Positions 1 through 7,100 of a stretch of DNA of 12,839 bases are shown piece after piece (the first letter of the stretch is position 1; every line of letters begins with the position of its first letter). The translations under genes were made by a program, and so were the position numbers. A model generated the notes under the pieces. That model made no database searches. It was not told the DNA's origin and saw only the letters and a list, made by a program, of their open reading frames with translations. The stretch lies in contig CAJPTS010000037.1 of assembly GCA_905373625.1 (NCBI GenBank), positions 1 to 12,839 of the forward strand, written 5' to 3'. This DNA is from Bacteroidia bacterium. Its GTDB lineage: Bacteria > Bacteroidota > Bacteroidia > Bacteroidales > CAJPTX01.

Positions 1-65
1 AACTTTGGCATTGAAATTTGAGGTTTAACAGGACGGTTGCATTTGTGACTTGAATTCAGCTCCAT

Positions 66-92
66 AAGAAACAAAACTCCTAAAAAGTTTCG
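66..92 (-). terminator. Weak candidate terminator of the small secreted protein gene
   Basis: Read on the minus strand, CGAAACT and AGTTTTG can pair as a 7-bp stem (one G-T pair) around a 7-base loop, followed by TTTCTT. It begins 16 bases after the stop codon of the 78-residue gene. The stem is AT-rich and the T-run is interrupted, so this is only a possible terminator. Confidence 0.3.
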
Positions 93-107
93 AGAAAAAC
101 AAATGCT

Positions 108-344
108 CTATTCTTCAATCGTTACCTTTTCCCTTAACCGCCCTTTGTAGGTCACGATACTGTCGCCAATTTGTTCGGTGTAGCACGTGCGCTTAGAAGG
201 TTTACAACCGCTTTTGGTTATAATGGTCATCTTCTTTACTGTATCTGCCTCAGATGCGGTACTCCAATCGCAGTTCATAACCATTGCTATAATCCCCCCA
301 AGCAAAAGTGCCATGAGTGTCGCAATTCGTTTCTTGTTTTTCAT
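108..344 (-). CDS. Small secreted protein of unknown function (78 aa)
   Basis: I do not recognise the family. Residues 1-30 look like a signal peptide: a basic start (MKNKKR), a hydrophobic core at about residues 7-24, and a plausible signal peptidase I site after S-T-A at residue 30. Cleavage there leaves a mature peptide of about 48 residues. Cys25 follows V-M-N, a poor lipobox, so lipoprotein export is less likely. The mature part has two cysteines, Cys47 and Cys54, which could form a disulphide in the periplasm or outside the cell. Size and layout recall the small exported NVEALA-type proteins of Bacteroidota, but that signature motif is not visible. The ATG start is supported by a full AAGGAGGT Shine-Dalgarno sequence, which is unusual in this phylum, and that sequence sits in a hairpin loop. 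The terminator of the hcp-cupin operon at 475-512 makes this a separate transcription unit. That it is a real gene is likely; its role is unknown. Confidence 0.62.
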   Translation of the reverse strand: MKNKKRIATLMALLLGGIIAMVMNCDWSTASEADTVKKMTIITKSGCKPSKRTCYTEQIGDSIVTYKGRLREKVTIEE

Positions 345-364
345 GTCTCAAACCTCCTTGAGAC
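345..364 (-). promoter_or_regulatory. Hairpin presenting a Shine-Dalgarno sequence in its loop
   Basis: On the minus strand GTCTCAA and TTGAGAC form a perfect 7-bp stem around the loop GGAGGT, and the ATG of the 78-residue protein follows the stem with no gap. The Shine-Dalgarno core AAGGAGGT occupies 352-359, so the loop and the top of the stem carry the ribosome binding site. The stem may limit ribosome access, or it may hold the site open for binding. The structure is seen directly; a control function is inference. Confidence 0.55.
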
Positions 365-474
365 CAAGGATAACAATTAACCTGCAAATTGCACGTATTT
401 GAGAAATAATGTTAAGTAGGCAGCTGACATACAAAGATGTCTTATAACCGCCTCGCCCCCAATACTGTAGGCAA

Positions 475-512
475 TAAAAAAGGGTGCGTCAAAATAAAAA
501 TTTTGCACACCC
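475..512 (-). terminator. Intrinsic terminator of the hcp-cupin operon
   Basis: On the minus strand GGGTGTGCAAAAT pairs with ATTTTGACGCACCC, leaving one bulged A, around a TTTT loop. A run of six T residues follows at 481-476. It starts 26 bases after the cupin stop codon and has the form of a rho-independent terminator. It separates the operon from the small secreted protein gene. Confidence 0.75.
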
Positions 513-538
513 ACTCTAACTGTATTTGAGAACTCGTA

Positions 539-868
539 CTACTTGCCACGAATCATTGTCAGAAGCATCTTAAAACGCTCTGTGGCATGCAACGCATGCG
601 GATGTCCAGCAGGCATTATGATACAATCACCTCGTTTCAAATGATGAGGCTGACCATCTATACGAATCTCCGCCTCTCCATCCAGAATTTGCACAAAAGC
701 ATCGAAATTGGCAGTATGTTCTGTTAACCCTTGTCCCTTGTCAAATGAGAAAAGGGTGATATTGCCCACATCGTTCTTTGTAACCTGCTTGCTAACCACT
801 CCGCCAGGGGTATAATCTACCGAAGGCTCAAGAGCTATTACAGTTGCCTTTTCATACGTTTCCATCAT
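539..868 (-). CDS. Small single-domain cupin protein (109 aa)
   Basis: This is a one-domain cupin, a small beta-barrel that usually binds a metal ion. Cupin motif 1 lies at about residues 47-64, with a likely metal ligand His51; the second histidine of the usual HxH is replaced by Ala53. Motif 2 is G80-x5-P86-x-G88 followed by His89, His91 and His94, of which His91 fits the usual third ligand. No signal peptide is seen, so it should be cytoplasmic. The gene begins 18 bases after the hcp stop codon and shares its terminator, so the two are almost certainly co-transcribed. This suggests a role alongside Hcp in nitrosative or redox stress, but the substrate cannot be read from the sequence. Two ATG codons in a row (868 and 865) could each be the start; a CAGGA sequence lies a few bases upstream. 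The cupin fold is confident; the function is not. Confidence 0.85.
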   Translation of the reverse strand: MMETYEKATVIALEPSVDYTPGGVVSKQVTKNDVGNITLFSFDKGQGLTEHTANFDAFVQILDGEAEIRIDGQPHHLKRGDCIIMPAGHPHALHATERFKMLLTMIRGK

Positions 869-886
869 ATCCTGTTTTTAGAGTTT

Positions 887-2536
887 CTATGACAAAAAGA
901 GCTTTATGTCTTCCTCTACGGTAGAAATTGTTCCTATTCCAAAATTGTTCACTAATACTTTTGCCACATTGGGCGATAGGAAAGCAGGCAGTGTAGGACC
1001 TACGTGAATGTTCTTGACCCCTAGGTAAAGCAATGCCAGTAGCACAATTACCGCCTTTTGTTCGTACCATGCAATATTGTAACTCAGAGGTAGTTGATTG
1101 ATGCTTTCCAACCCGAAAGCCTCCTTAAGCGCCATTGCAATGAGTACAAGCGAATAGCTATCGTTACATTGCCCTGCATCTAGCACACGTGGAATCCCGT
1201 TTATATCACCCAGCTTCAGTTTGTTATAACGATACTTAGCACACCCTGAGGTAAGAATTACCGTGTCTTTAGGTAACTTCTCCGCAAACTCGGTATAGTA
1301 ATTGCGTGCCCCCATGCGACCATCACAGCCACTCATTACAAAGAAGTGGCGTATTGCACCAGACTTAACAGCGTCGACTACCTTATCGGCTAATGCAATT
1401 ACCTGATTATGAGCAAATCCGCCGACAATTTCGCCAGTTTCCATCTCTTTAGGAGGCGCACAACACTTTGCATGCTCAATAAGTGCAGAAAAATCTTTGG
1501 GCTTACCATCCTCACGATCGGGAATATGCTTAAACCCCTCATAACCAGATGCCCCTGTAGTATAAACACGGTCGATGTAACTCTTACGCGGAGGCACAAT
1601 ACAGTTGGTAGTGAAGAGCACAACACCGTTGAAGTTCTCAAAGTCTTCTACTTGATGCCACCATGAGCTACCATAGTTCCCGACAAAATGTTTGTACTTC
1701 TTGAAGGCTGGGTAATAGTTGGCTGGCAGCATTTCGCTGTGCGTATATACATCCACCCCCGTACCTTCGGTCTGTTTCAGCAGTTCCTCCATGTCCTTCA
1801 GATCGTGCCCACTAATCAGAATACCTGGATTCTTGCGCACCCCCAAATTCACATGCGTAATTTCAGGATGTCCATAAGAGGTTGTATTCGCCTTATCTAG
1901 CAATGCCATAGCTTCAACCCCGAACTGCCCCGTCTCGAGCACCAACGCCGTTAGCTGGTCTGCATTCAAGGCATCGTCAGTAGTTGCAACGAGACAGCGC
2001 TGCATAAATGCGTAGATCTTGTCATCCTCAAAACCTAAGTTAAAAGCGTGCTCAAGATAGGCAGCCATCCCCTTCAAACCATAAATCGAAAGTTCTCGCA
2101 ACGAGCGCGCATCAACATCTTCAGTGGTTAATACGCCTACATGAGGAGCTTTAGCGCGCATCTCTTCGGCAGTATTGCCTGTCCATAATGCCGCATCGTG
2201 TTCGATTCCTTCCAACGAACCGCCCTCTTGAAGCAAACGCTGTTTTGCCATTTCACGCAAAACTTGCGCTTCGCGTATCGCATCAATAAAGCGTTGTGCA
2301 TCAAAGTTTGCATTCGTAATGGTCATAAATAACGCATTCGTAATAAAACGGTTGACCTTCGGTAAAACTATCCCCTTCTCACGTAAACGTACTGTATAGA
2401 ACGAAATCCCTTTACAAAGATATAACAGCAAATCTTGCAAGTTGGCTACATCTGCCGTTTTCCCACAAACACCTTTCACTGTGCAGCCCTGATTTTTGGC
2501 GGTCTCTTGGCACTGGTAACAAAACATGTTTTCCAT
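887..2536 (-). CDS. hcp: Hybrid cluster protein (hydroxylamine reductase / NO reductase), class I
   Basis: Hcp is a cytoplasmic iron-sulfur enzyme that reduces hydroxylamine to ammonia in vitro. In several bacteria it also removes nitric oxide or acts in nitrosylation chemistry. The N-terminal cluster motif is C6-x2-C9-x8-C18-x5-C24, the class I spacing seen in Desulfovibrio, which binds a [4Fe-4S] cluster. The hybrid cluster ligands are visible in order: the His of SGHDLKDM, the Glu of THSEMLP, the Cys of TTNCIVPP, the persulfide-type Cys of SGCDGRMG, the Cys of SGCAKYRYNK, the Cys of GQCNDSYS, and the Glu and Lys of YEQKAV. The length of 549 residues is normal for the family and no key residue is missing. 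The start is taken at ATG 2536; ATG 2527 (residue 4) is also possible, since Hcp proteins often begin close to the first Cys. It is the first gene of an operon with the cupin and is divergent from a Crp/Fnr regulator, the typical setting for HcpR control. Confidence 0.97.
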   Translation of the reverse strand: MENMFCYQCQETAKNQGCTVKGVCGKTADVANLQDLLLYLCKGISFYTVRLREKGIVLPKVNRFITNALFMTITNANFDAQRFIDAIREAQVLREMAKQRLLQEGGSLEGIEHDAALWTGNTAEEMRAKAPHVGVLTTEDVDARSLRELSIYGLKGMAAYLEHAFNLGFEDDKIYAFMQRCLVATTDDALNADQLTALVLETGQFGVEAMALLDKANTTSYGHPEITHVNLGVRKNPGILISGHDLKDMEELLKQTEGTGVDVYTHSEMLPANYYPAFKKYKHFVGNYGSSWWHQVEDFENFNGVVLFTTNCIVPPRKSYIDRVYTTGASGYEGFKHIPDREDGKPKDFSALIEHAKCCAPPKEMETGEIVGGFAHNQVIALADKVVDAVKSGAIRHFFVMSGCDGRMGARNYYTEFAEKLPKDTVILTSGCAKYRYNKLKLGDINGIPRVLDAGQCNDSYSLVLIAMALKEAFGLESINQLPLSYNIAWYEQKAVIVLLALLYLGVKNIHVGPTLPAFLSPNVAKVLVNNFGIGTISTVEEDIKLFLS

Positions 2537-2576
2537 CTTCGGTTGGTATTAGTACATTCCTTCTTCTTAGGTAGCA

Positions 2577-2584
2577 CAAAAGTA
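2577..2584 (-). promoter_or_regulatory. Predicted -7 promoter element of hcp
   Basis: TACTTTTG on the minus strand matches all fixed positions of the Bacteroidota -7 consensus TAnnTTTG. It implies a transcription start near 2571 and a 5' leader of about 35 bases before the hcp ATG. There is no good -33 TTTG; the nearest sequence, GTTTTC at about 2600-2605, is weak. A poor -33 box would fit a promoter that depends on an activator. Confidence 0.55.
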
Positions 2585-2606
2585 TTCTGCCCGAACAGCG
2601 AAAACA

Positions 2607-2620
2607 GTAACCATGGTTAC
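2607..2620. promoter_or_regulatory. 14-bp perfect palindrome, candidate operator of the HcpR-like regulator
   Basis: GTAACCATGGTTAC is its own reverse complement. It lies in the divergent intergenic region, centred at 2613.5, about 42 bp upstream of the predicted hcp start site near 2571. That is the usual position for a Crp-family activator touching RNA polymerase (class II). It is also about 102 bp upstream of the regulator's own start codon, so it might serve autoregulation. A looser inverted pair, TGTTA (2636-2640) and TAACA (2652-2656), lies nearby. The palindrome is seen; binding by the neighbouring regulator is inferred from position. Confidence 0.55.
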
Positions 2621-2715
2621 AACAACTACAAAAAATGTTATTTATACTCTGTAACAATAAGCCGCATTCAAGTGTTCCTTACATAGACTGTTATTACTAA
2701 GGAACATTGACTGAG

Positions 2716-3381
2716 ATGTCGGAATACGACTTAACCCCCTGTCCGCTCTTTGCGAACATGTCGCCAACGGAAATCGAAGAGCTTACGAACCGTTGTGTAT
2801 CTGCTACCAAGGAGTATGAAAAAGGCGAATACATTGTTAGGCAAGGAACACCTATCAACTTCCTTTACCTACTCGTTGCGGGGCTCGTTCGCACCTCCAT
2901 GCTCACACAAGACGATAACATTCTCGAAATAGATACAATACAACCCGTCGCGCCACTTGCCCCAGCTTTTATCTTTGCAAACCACAACATCTTCCCGGTA
3001 GACGTCGTAGCAATGGAGCACTCGGTACTGTTCCTTATCCCGAAGACGACCTTACAACAAGAAATGATGCAGAACGAAAAGTTGCTACAGAACTTCCTCC
3101 GTATCAATTCTAACATGATCGTATTTCTTTCCAGAAAAGTACAAATGCTCTCCATTCGGAGCTTACGCATGAAACTCGCCATTTACTTTCTAAAAAATAC
3201 ATCTGAAGAACAAACCTCTTTTCATCTACATCGCACACAAAGCCAACTCGCCGAATACTTTGGTGTACAACGTCCTTCGCTATCTCGCACGCTAGGCGAA
3301 ATGATAACCGATGGAGCTATATCACTCGATCGGCAACAGATCACAATACGAAGTAGGCAAAAACTGCAGAGTTATTTGTAA
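2716..3381 (+). CDS. Crp/Fnr-family transcriptional regulator, HcpR-like
   Basis: A DNA-binding regulator of 221 residues. Residues about 11-115 form the cNMP-binding-type beta-barrel, 118-145 the long dimer helix, and 147-220 the Crp-type winged helix-turn-helix. The recognition helix region is about 181-196 (FGVQRPSLSRTLGEM). It lacks the clustered N-terminal cysteines of true FNR (only Cys9 and Cys27), so it probably does not sense oxygen through a [4Fe-4S] cluster. In Porphyromonas gingivalis the related HcpR binds heme and activates hcp in response to nitrosative stress; divergent placement next to hcp suggests the same job here. The frame can begin at TTG 2707, but ATG 2716 is preferred: AAGGA at 2699-2703 is only three bases from the TTG and twelve from the ATG, and the TTG adds just three residues. 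The fold assignment is firm; the HcpR identity rests on context and needs a phylogeny. Confidence 0.9.
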   Translation: MSEYDLTPCPLFANMSPTEIEELTNRCVSATKEYEKGEYIVRQGTPINFLYLLVAGLVRTSMLTQDDNILEIDTIQPVAPLAPAFIFANHNIFPVDVVAMEHSVLFLIPKTTLQQEMMQNEKLLQNFLRINSNMIVFLSRKVQMLSIRSLRMKLAIYFLKNTSEEQTSFHLHRTQSQLAEYFGVQRPSLSRTLGEMITDGAISLDRQQITIRSRQKLQSYL

Positions 3382-3420
3382 CTATTGCTGTCTAGTAAAA
3401 ACTGGAAATAGCTTTTTTTT
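3382..3420 (+). terminator. Candidate terminator of the Crp/Fnr regulator
   Basis: An imperfect two-part hairpin starts right after the stop codon. CTATT (3382-3386) pairs with AATAG (3407-3411), and CTAGT (3392-3396) pairs with ACTGG (3401-3405) around AAAA. Eight T residues follow at 3413-3420. The T-run is strong, but the stem is broken by an internal loop. Confidence 0.5.
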
Positions 3421-3932
3421 AGAGCACACAGACCCTAATCGCACCATTAAAAAAAGTTCGACCTCAAAAAGCAAGCCTCACTAGTCAAAAAGACTTTGTC
3501 TCGGAGGCGCATTTTGTTGAGATATATTGAATTCTATAAGCGTTTTTTCAGGCTCTTCAAGGAAGAGATAGAGATTAACGTAGTACATTAGTGTATGTCG
3601 AATTATCGACACAAAATTTGAGAAGATCCATTTAGCTTTGTACGTTGCCTTAAATATACATCAGGAGTATGTTGGCGATAAGTGTGACTCAGATTTGTAT
3701 GCGAATCGTAATTTTAAGACAGCGAAAAGTAGAGCAACTAGATGTGTATAAGCCTCTATACTTCTTTGTATAGCGATCGTACTCTCCCTGCGCTGCGATT
3801 TGTTCGATTTTGTCACGGCTAAGTAAAGAAAGGAGAGAAGAAAAATCGACTGTCCAGCAAAATAGGTACTCTTACTCAATGATGTGCATTATTTTTTTGC
3901 CCTTATGAAAAAGTTTAACGGACACCAATAAG
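3421..3932. other. Non-coding or decayed intergenic region
   Basis: No convincing gene. On the plus strand, short adjacent open frames each run for about 45-55 codons and stop (roughly 3451-3590, 3581-3750 and 3768-3905). None has both a good start and a recognised product, so they may be remnants of a broken gene or chance. An imperfect inverted repeat spans 3475-3508 (GCCTC/GAGGC outside, AGTC/GACT inside), with AAAAA beside it at 3466-3470. A minus-strand frame at 3661-3879 begins at TTG and is not supported. The region also carries the promoter-like element listed separately. Confidence 0.5.
3596..3640 (+). promoter_or_regulatory. Orphan promoter-like element with inverted repeat
   Basis: TAGCTTTG at 3633-3640 matches the Bacteroidota -7 consensus TAnnTTTG. 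A TTTG at 3617-3620 is too close to be a normal -33 box. Upstream, TGTCGA-ATTA-TCGACA (3596-3611) is a 6-bp inverted repeat of operator size, centred about 42 bp before the implied start near 3646. No gene is evident downstream, so it could drive a small RNA, be the promoter of a lost gene, or be chance. Confidence 0.3.
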
Positions 3933-4067
3933 GAGGCTGTTGCACGGTAAATTTACTCCAACATGCTGAGTTACTACATTATATGAGGGTGTTGAACAAT
4001 AACTCTTTAATACTTCGAGCACTTATCCTAGGTAAATTCTAGGTTTTAGGCACTGTGCAACAGCCTC
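3933..4067. mobile_element. MITE-like element with 13-bp perfect terminal inverted repeats
   Basis: GAGGCTGTTGCAC at 3933-3945 is the exact reverse complement of GTGCAACAGCCTC at 4055-4067. They enclose 109 bases with no open frame of note, giving a 135-bp element. The ends contain CTGTTGCA, a sequence also found in the terminal repeats of some insertion sequences, so this may be a non-autonomous derivative moved by an IS transposase encoded elsewhere. An internal small hairpin, CCTAG/CTAGG, lies at 4027-4043. I find no clear target-site duplication in the flanks (ATAAG on the left, GAAAT on the right), so insertion may be old or the boundaries may differ by a few bases. Confidence 0.55.
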
Positions 4068-4087
4068 GAAATATTGAGCGGAAAGCA

Positions 4088-4123
4088 ATAAAAAACGAGC
4101 ATCACCTTTTTGGCGATGCTCGT
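4088..4123 (-). terminator. Intrinsic terminator of the giant protease gene
   Basis: On the minus strand ACGAGCATC pairs with GATGCTCGT as a perfect 9-bp stem, with two further pairs after a mismatch, around an AAAAA loop. A run of five T residues follows at 4094-4090. It starts 57 bases past the stop codon and is a textbook rho-independent terminator. Confidence 0.85.
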
Positions 4124-4180
4124 TGTACTTAATTTCGATTTACTATGTAGCTAGCGTAGCTAGGTATTACACAAATCTCT

Positions 4181-7100
4181 TTATCTTTCTCTTATGACTT
4201 TTATCATCTTCGTTGCACCACTTTCGGAAGTGAGGCGCAGGAGGTAGAGACCCGATGCCAATTCGGTTGTATTAAGTACCGTTTCTGTTTCGCTCAACAC
4301 GCCAAACTGTACTACGACACCTTGTGCATTCAACAACGTGTAAGTCCCCTTTAATTCAGCATTTACTATTCGTAACTGACTATCGAAAGGATTCGGTGCT
4401 ACTACAACGTTAGCAAATACAGCATCTTCCACAAGAGTAATCTTCTCAAACACAGCCTTTACCTCAACATCAGCGGTTACAGTGAACTTACCGTCAGCCA
4501 AGATGTCCTGCGTGCCAGCCATCAAGCTTTTCAACTTCCAACCGTCGTTAGCCTTTGCCACTGCGGTTAGCTCTGTACCTTCGGGAACTGCATTCAATTT
4601 ATCTTCTGCTATGCCTGTTACCTTCAGCTCTCCTTCGCCATCTTTCTTAAGACTTACAGCGTAGGTCTTCACATTGGCTTCAAATTCAGCTTCAAATTCA
4701 GTATTTGCGGTAGCTACATCGGAGCGAGGATTGTCTGTTACTCCATCTGACCAACGCACAAATTTGTAGCCTGCGTTAGGACGTGCAAGCACTGGTGTGC
4801 CTGTTTCACCTTCTTCAAGACGTTGATACAAGACTCCTTCTAGAATTCCATTGCCTTTCACTTTGTAGCTTAACGTGTACTGTGTTTTAAGCAGACGTTT
4901 GAAAAATGCCCACACAGCAACAGGTAGTTCTTGATCTTGACGAGTTGCTTCCGTTTTCCCATCGCTCCACTTATCGAAAAGGTAACCAGCATCTGGCACA
5001 GCAGTAACCCTTGCACCGTTTACACCTTTCGTAGTTTTCACTTCAAGACTCTTTACCTTTTCAGCTTGACCTTCTACCGTAACTTGCCCATGCTCTCCTG
5101 CCAAATATCTGAGCATGGTTTGCTCATCGGGTTGCGGATCAAGCGATACCGTAATGTTGTCTACAGCAAGGTAGGTATTGAAATTCTCGCTTGTAAACAT
5201 CCAACGGAAACGAATTAGTTCATTACCTGCAAGATCGCCATCGGGTATTACATAACTCTTTCTTGTCCCGGAGGCTTCTACTAACTCTTCAATCGAATTC
5301 CAATCTTCGTCATCAAAACTATACTCGATCACTGCTCTTGAATTAAGCGCCTTCTTATAGTAGAGATCAAAGCTTACCTTGACACCTCCTGCAGTAGGAC
5401 GTCCTTCTAACGAGAGCCAAGGTGTTTCTACAAAACATTCGTGATAGAACGGATTTTGTCCTACAGGTTCTATTTTCAGCATTTCGCCTTCGGCAGCTGC
5501 ACCTGCCACAGTTTTGCTAGGAACAAGCTTCCAACCTTCTCCAGCGCTTTGTACATCAAAATACCAGTATTGTAATACAGCTTCTCCGAGATCAAAATTC
5601 TCTGCCCAAGTAAGCATGTGTGGTTTGAAGAATAGGGCTTCTACTTCCATATCTTTTACGACATCAGTATCCGTACGCTCAGTATCTTCATTGCCATCTG
5701 ACCAACCAATGAAAACCCAACCATCGTCAGGTTCTACCTCTACTGTGGTACCATTTGTCCCATGTAGTACTGTTTGCGTCTTTTGCCCAGAGACCCAACG
5801 TCCCCCTTTTCCCACTTTGTAAGATAAAGTATAGGATGCTTCTTCAAATTCTGCCGTAACCGTTATACCCTTCGTAACATTTACATCGACACGCGATGCC
5901 TCAATACCACCATCCGACCATCTTTTGAAGCGATATGAGGGGGTAACAGGCACTGCAATTACTCGTTCTCCATTGCCCCCATTGGCTACCCGTTGTGTCG
6001 TTTTACCCTGAATTATTCCGTGTGAGTCAGCAGCATACGATAGCTCATGTGCAAGCTTTTTAAGCTGCACCTGTACTGTTTGCGCTTGGTTCGTTACAAC
6101 AAATTCCACCTCCGCAATGGCATAATCTGTTTTGCGAGCTTGTACTTGGTATGTAGCTGGAGCTAAGTATAACTCCGCTATCCCATTTTCATTCGTTTGT
6201 AGGCGATATTTAGCGCACTCCAACACGATGTTGGGTAATACATTCCCTGCCTCATCTACCACATTAAAGGTAACCTTCTGTGCCGTGCTGGCAGCTCCAA
6301 CAATTAGCTTACCCTTATTGTAAGTTACCTCATAGTTGTCGCGACGGACTGGTACTGTGTAATCTTTCGGTCTAACCACGTATTCTCCCTGCGCGAGCTG
6401 CTCTGTTCCATCCCAAGGCTGCCCTTTAGCATCCAATATTTCGTATGGGATATCAAACTTATACTGCGTATCCTCAAACTGTAAACCTACATACTCGAAT
6501 TCAAATTCGGGTATCTGGTCGCCTTGCGCCATATACGCCTCTTTCATATTGACTGTAAGCGGAGCTGGCGTAATCTCTATTGTCCGTTCTACAGACGGTG
6601 CTGCGAGGTATTGTGCATTACCCGCTTGCGTTGCACGAATTATGGTAGTACCCACTCCTGCAGCAATACACTTCCCATCAGGATCGAAACTTACCACAGA
6701 TGGATTTGCTGAAATGTACCGTACAGGAAGCCCAGACGTAGCTTTTGCATCCAATTGGAAAGGTGTCTTGGTAAATGCACGCTCAATTTTTTCTGTCGCC
6801 CACTGTATGCTTTGTTCCATTGCGAGGGTTACCGTATAGTACTGAGCATCGCGTCCGTTCTGTGCAACAACACGTAAATAGACAGGTGCACTAAGATCTA
6901 CTGTAAACGGAGTATTGAGTTCTATTGCACGTCCTTCGCAATAAAGCTTTGCTCCGGCCGATAGCTGTTTAACCACCAACTTGAGGTTATGTACATCTAG
7001 CGGGGTAACTCCGTCCTGTTTTACATCTAACTTAAGCGTTTGATCGCAGTTTGTTAGGAGTATTTCATCTTTCAGACCTGGATTGTCGGCTTTTTGCATA

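Noticed and set aside
1..65. Possible start of another minus-strand gene (ATG at 65-63) running off the left edge
   Set aside because: Only 21 codons are visible, with no recognisable motif and an AGGAG sequence 11 bases upstream that is poorly placed. It cannot be judged without more sequence.
108..344. Lipoprotein signal at Cys25 of the small secreted protein
   Set aside because: The residues before the Cys are V-M-N; Asn at -1 is not acceptable for a normal lipobox. Signal peptidase I cleavage after residue 30 fits better.
171..402. Two plus-strand frames (171-380, 187-402) opposite the small secreted protein
   Set aside because: They lack a signal peptide or ribosome site, while the minus-strand gene has both.
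2435..2686. 83-codon plus-strand frame across the hcp 5' end and intergenic region
   Set aside because: It is antisense to the conserved cysteine-rich start of Hcp and overlaps the predicted hcp promoter and operator. No known product.
3475..3508. Imperfect inverted repeat as a minus-strand terminator
   Set aside because: The outer stem is only 5 bp with large internal loops, and no minus-strand gene ends nearby. It is recorded only in the intergenic description.
3661..3879. 72-codon minus-strand frame with a hydrophobic segment
   Set aside because: It begins at TTG, no homology is recognisable, and its composition looks like non-coding AT-rich sequence.
4148..4164. Direct repeat TAGCTAG-CG-TAGCTAG just after the giant gene stop
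   Set aside because: Two short copies only, no further units and no known site type; probably local low complexity.
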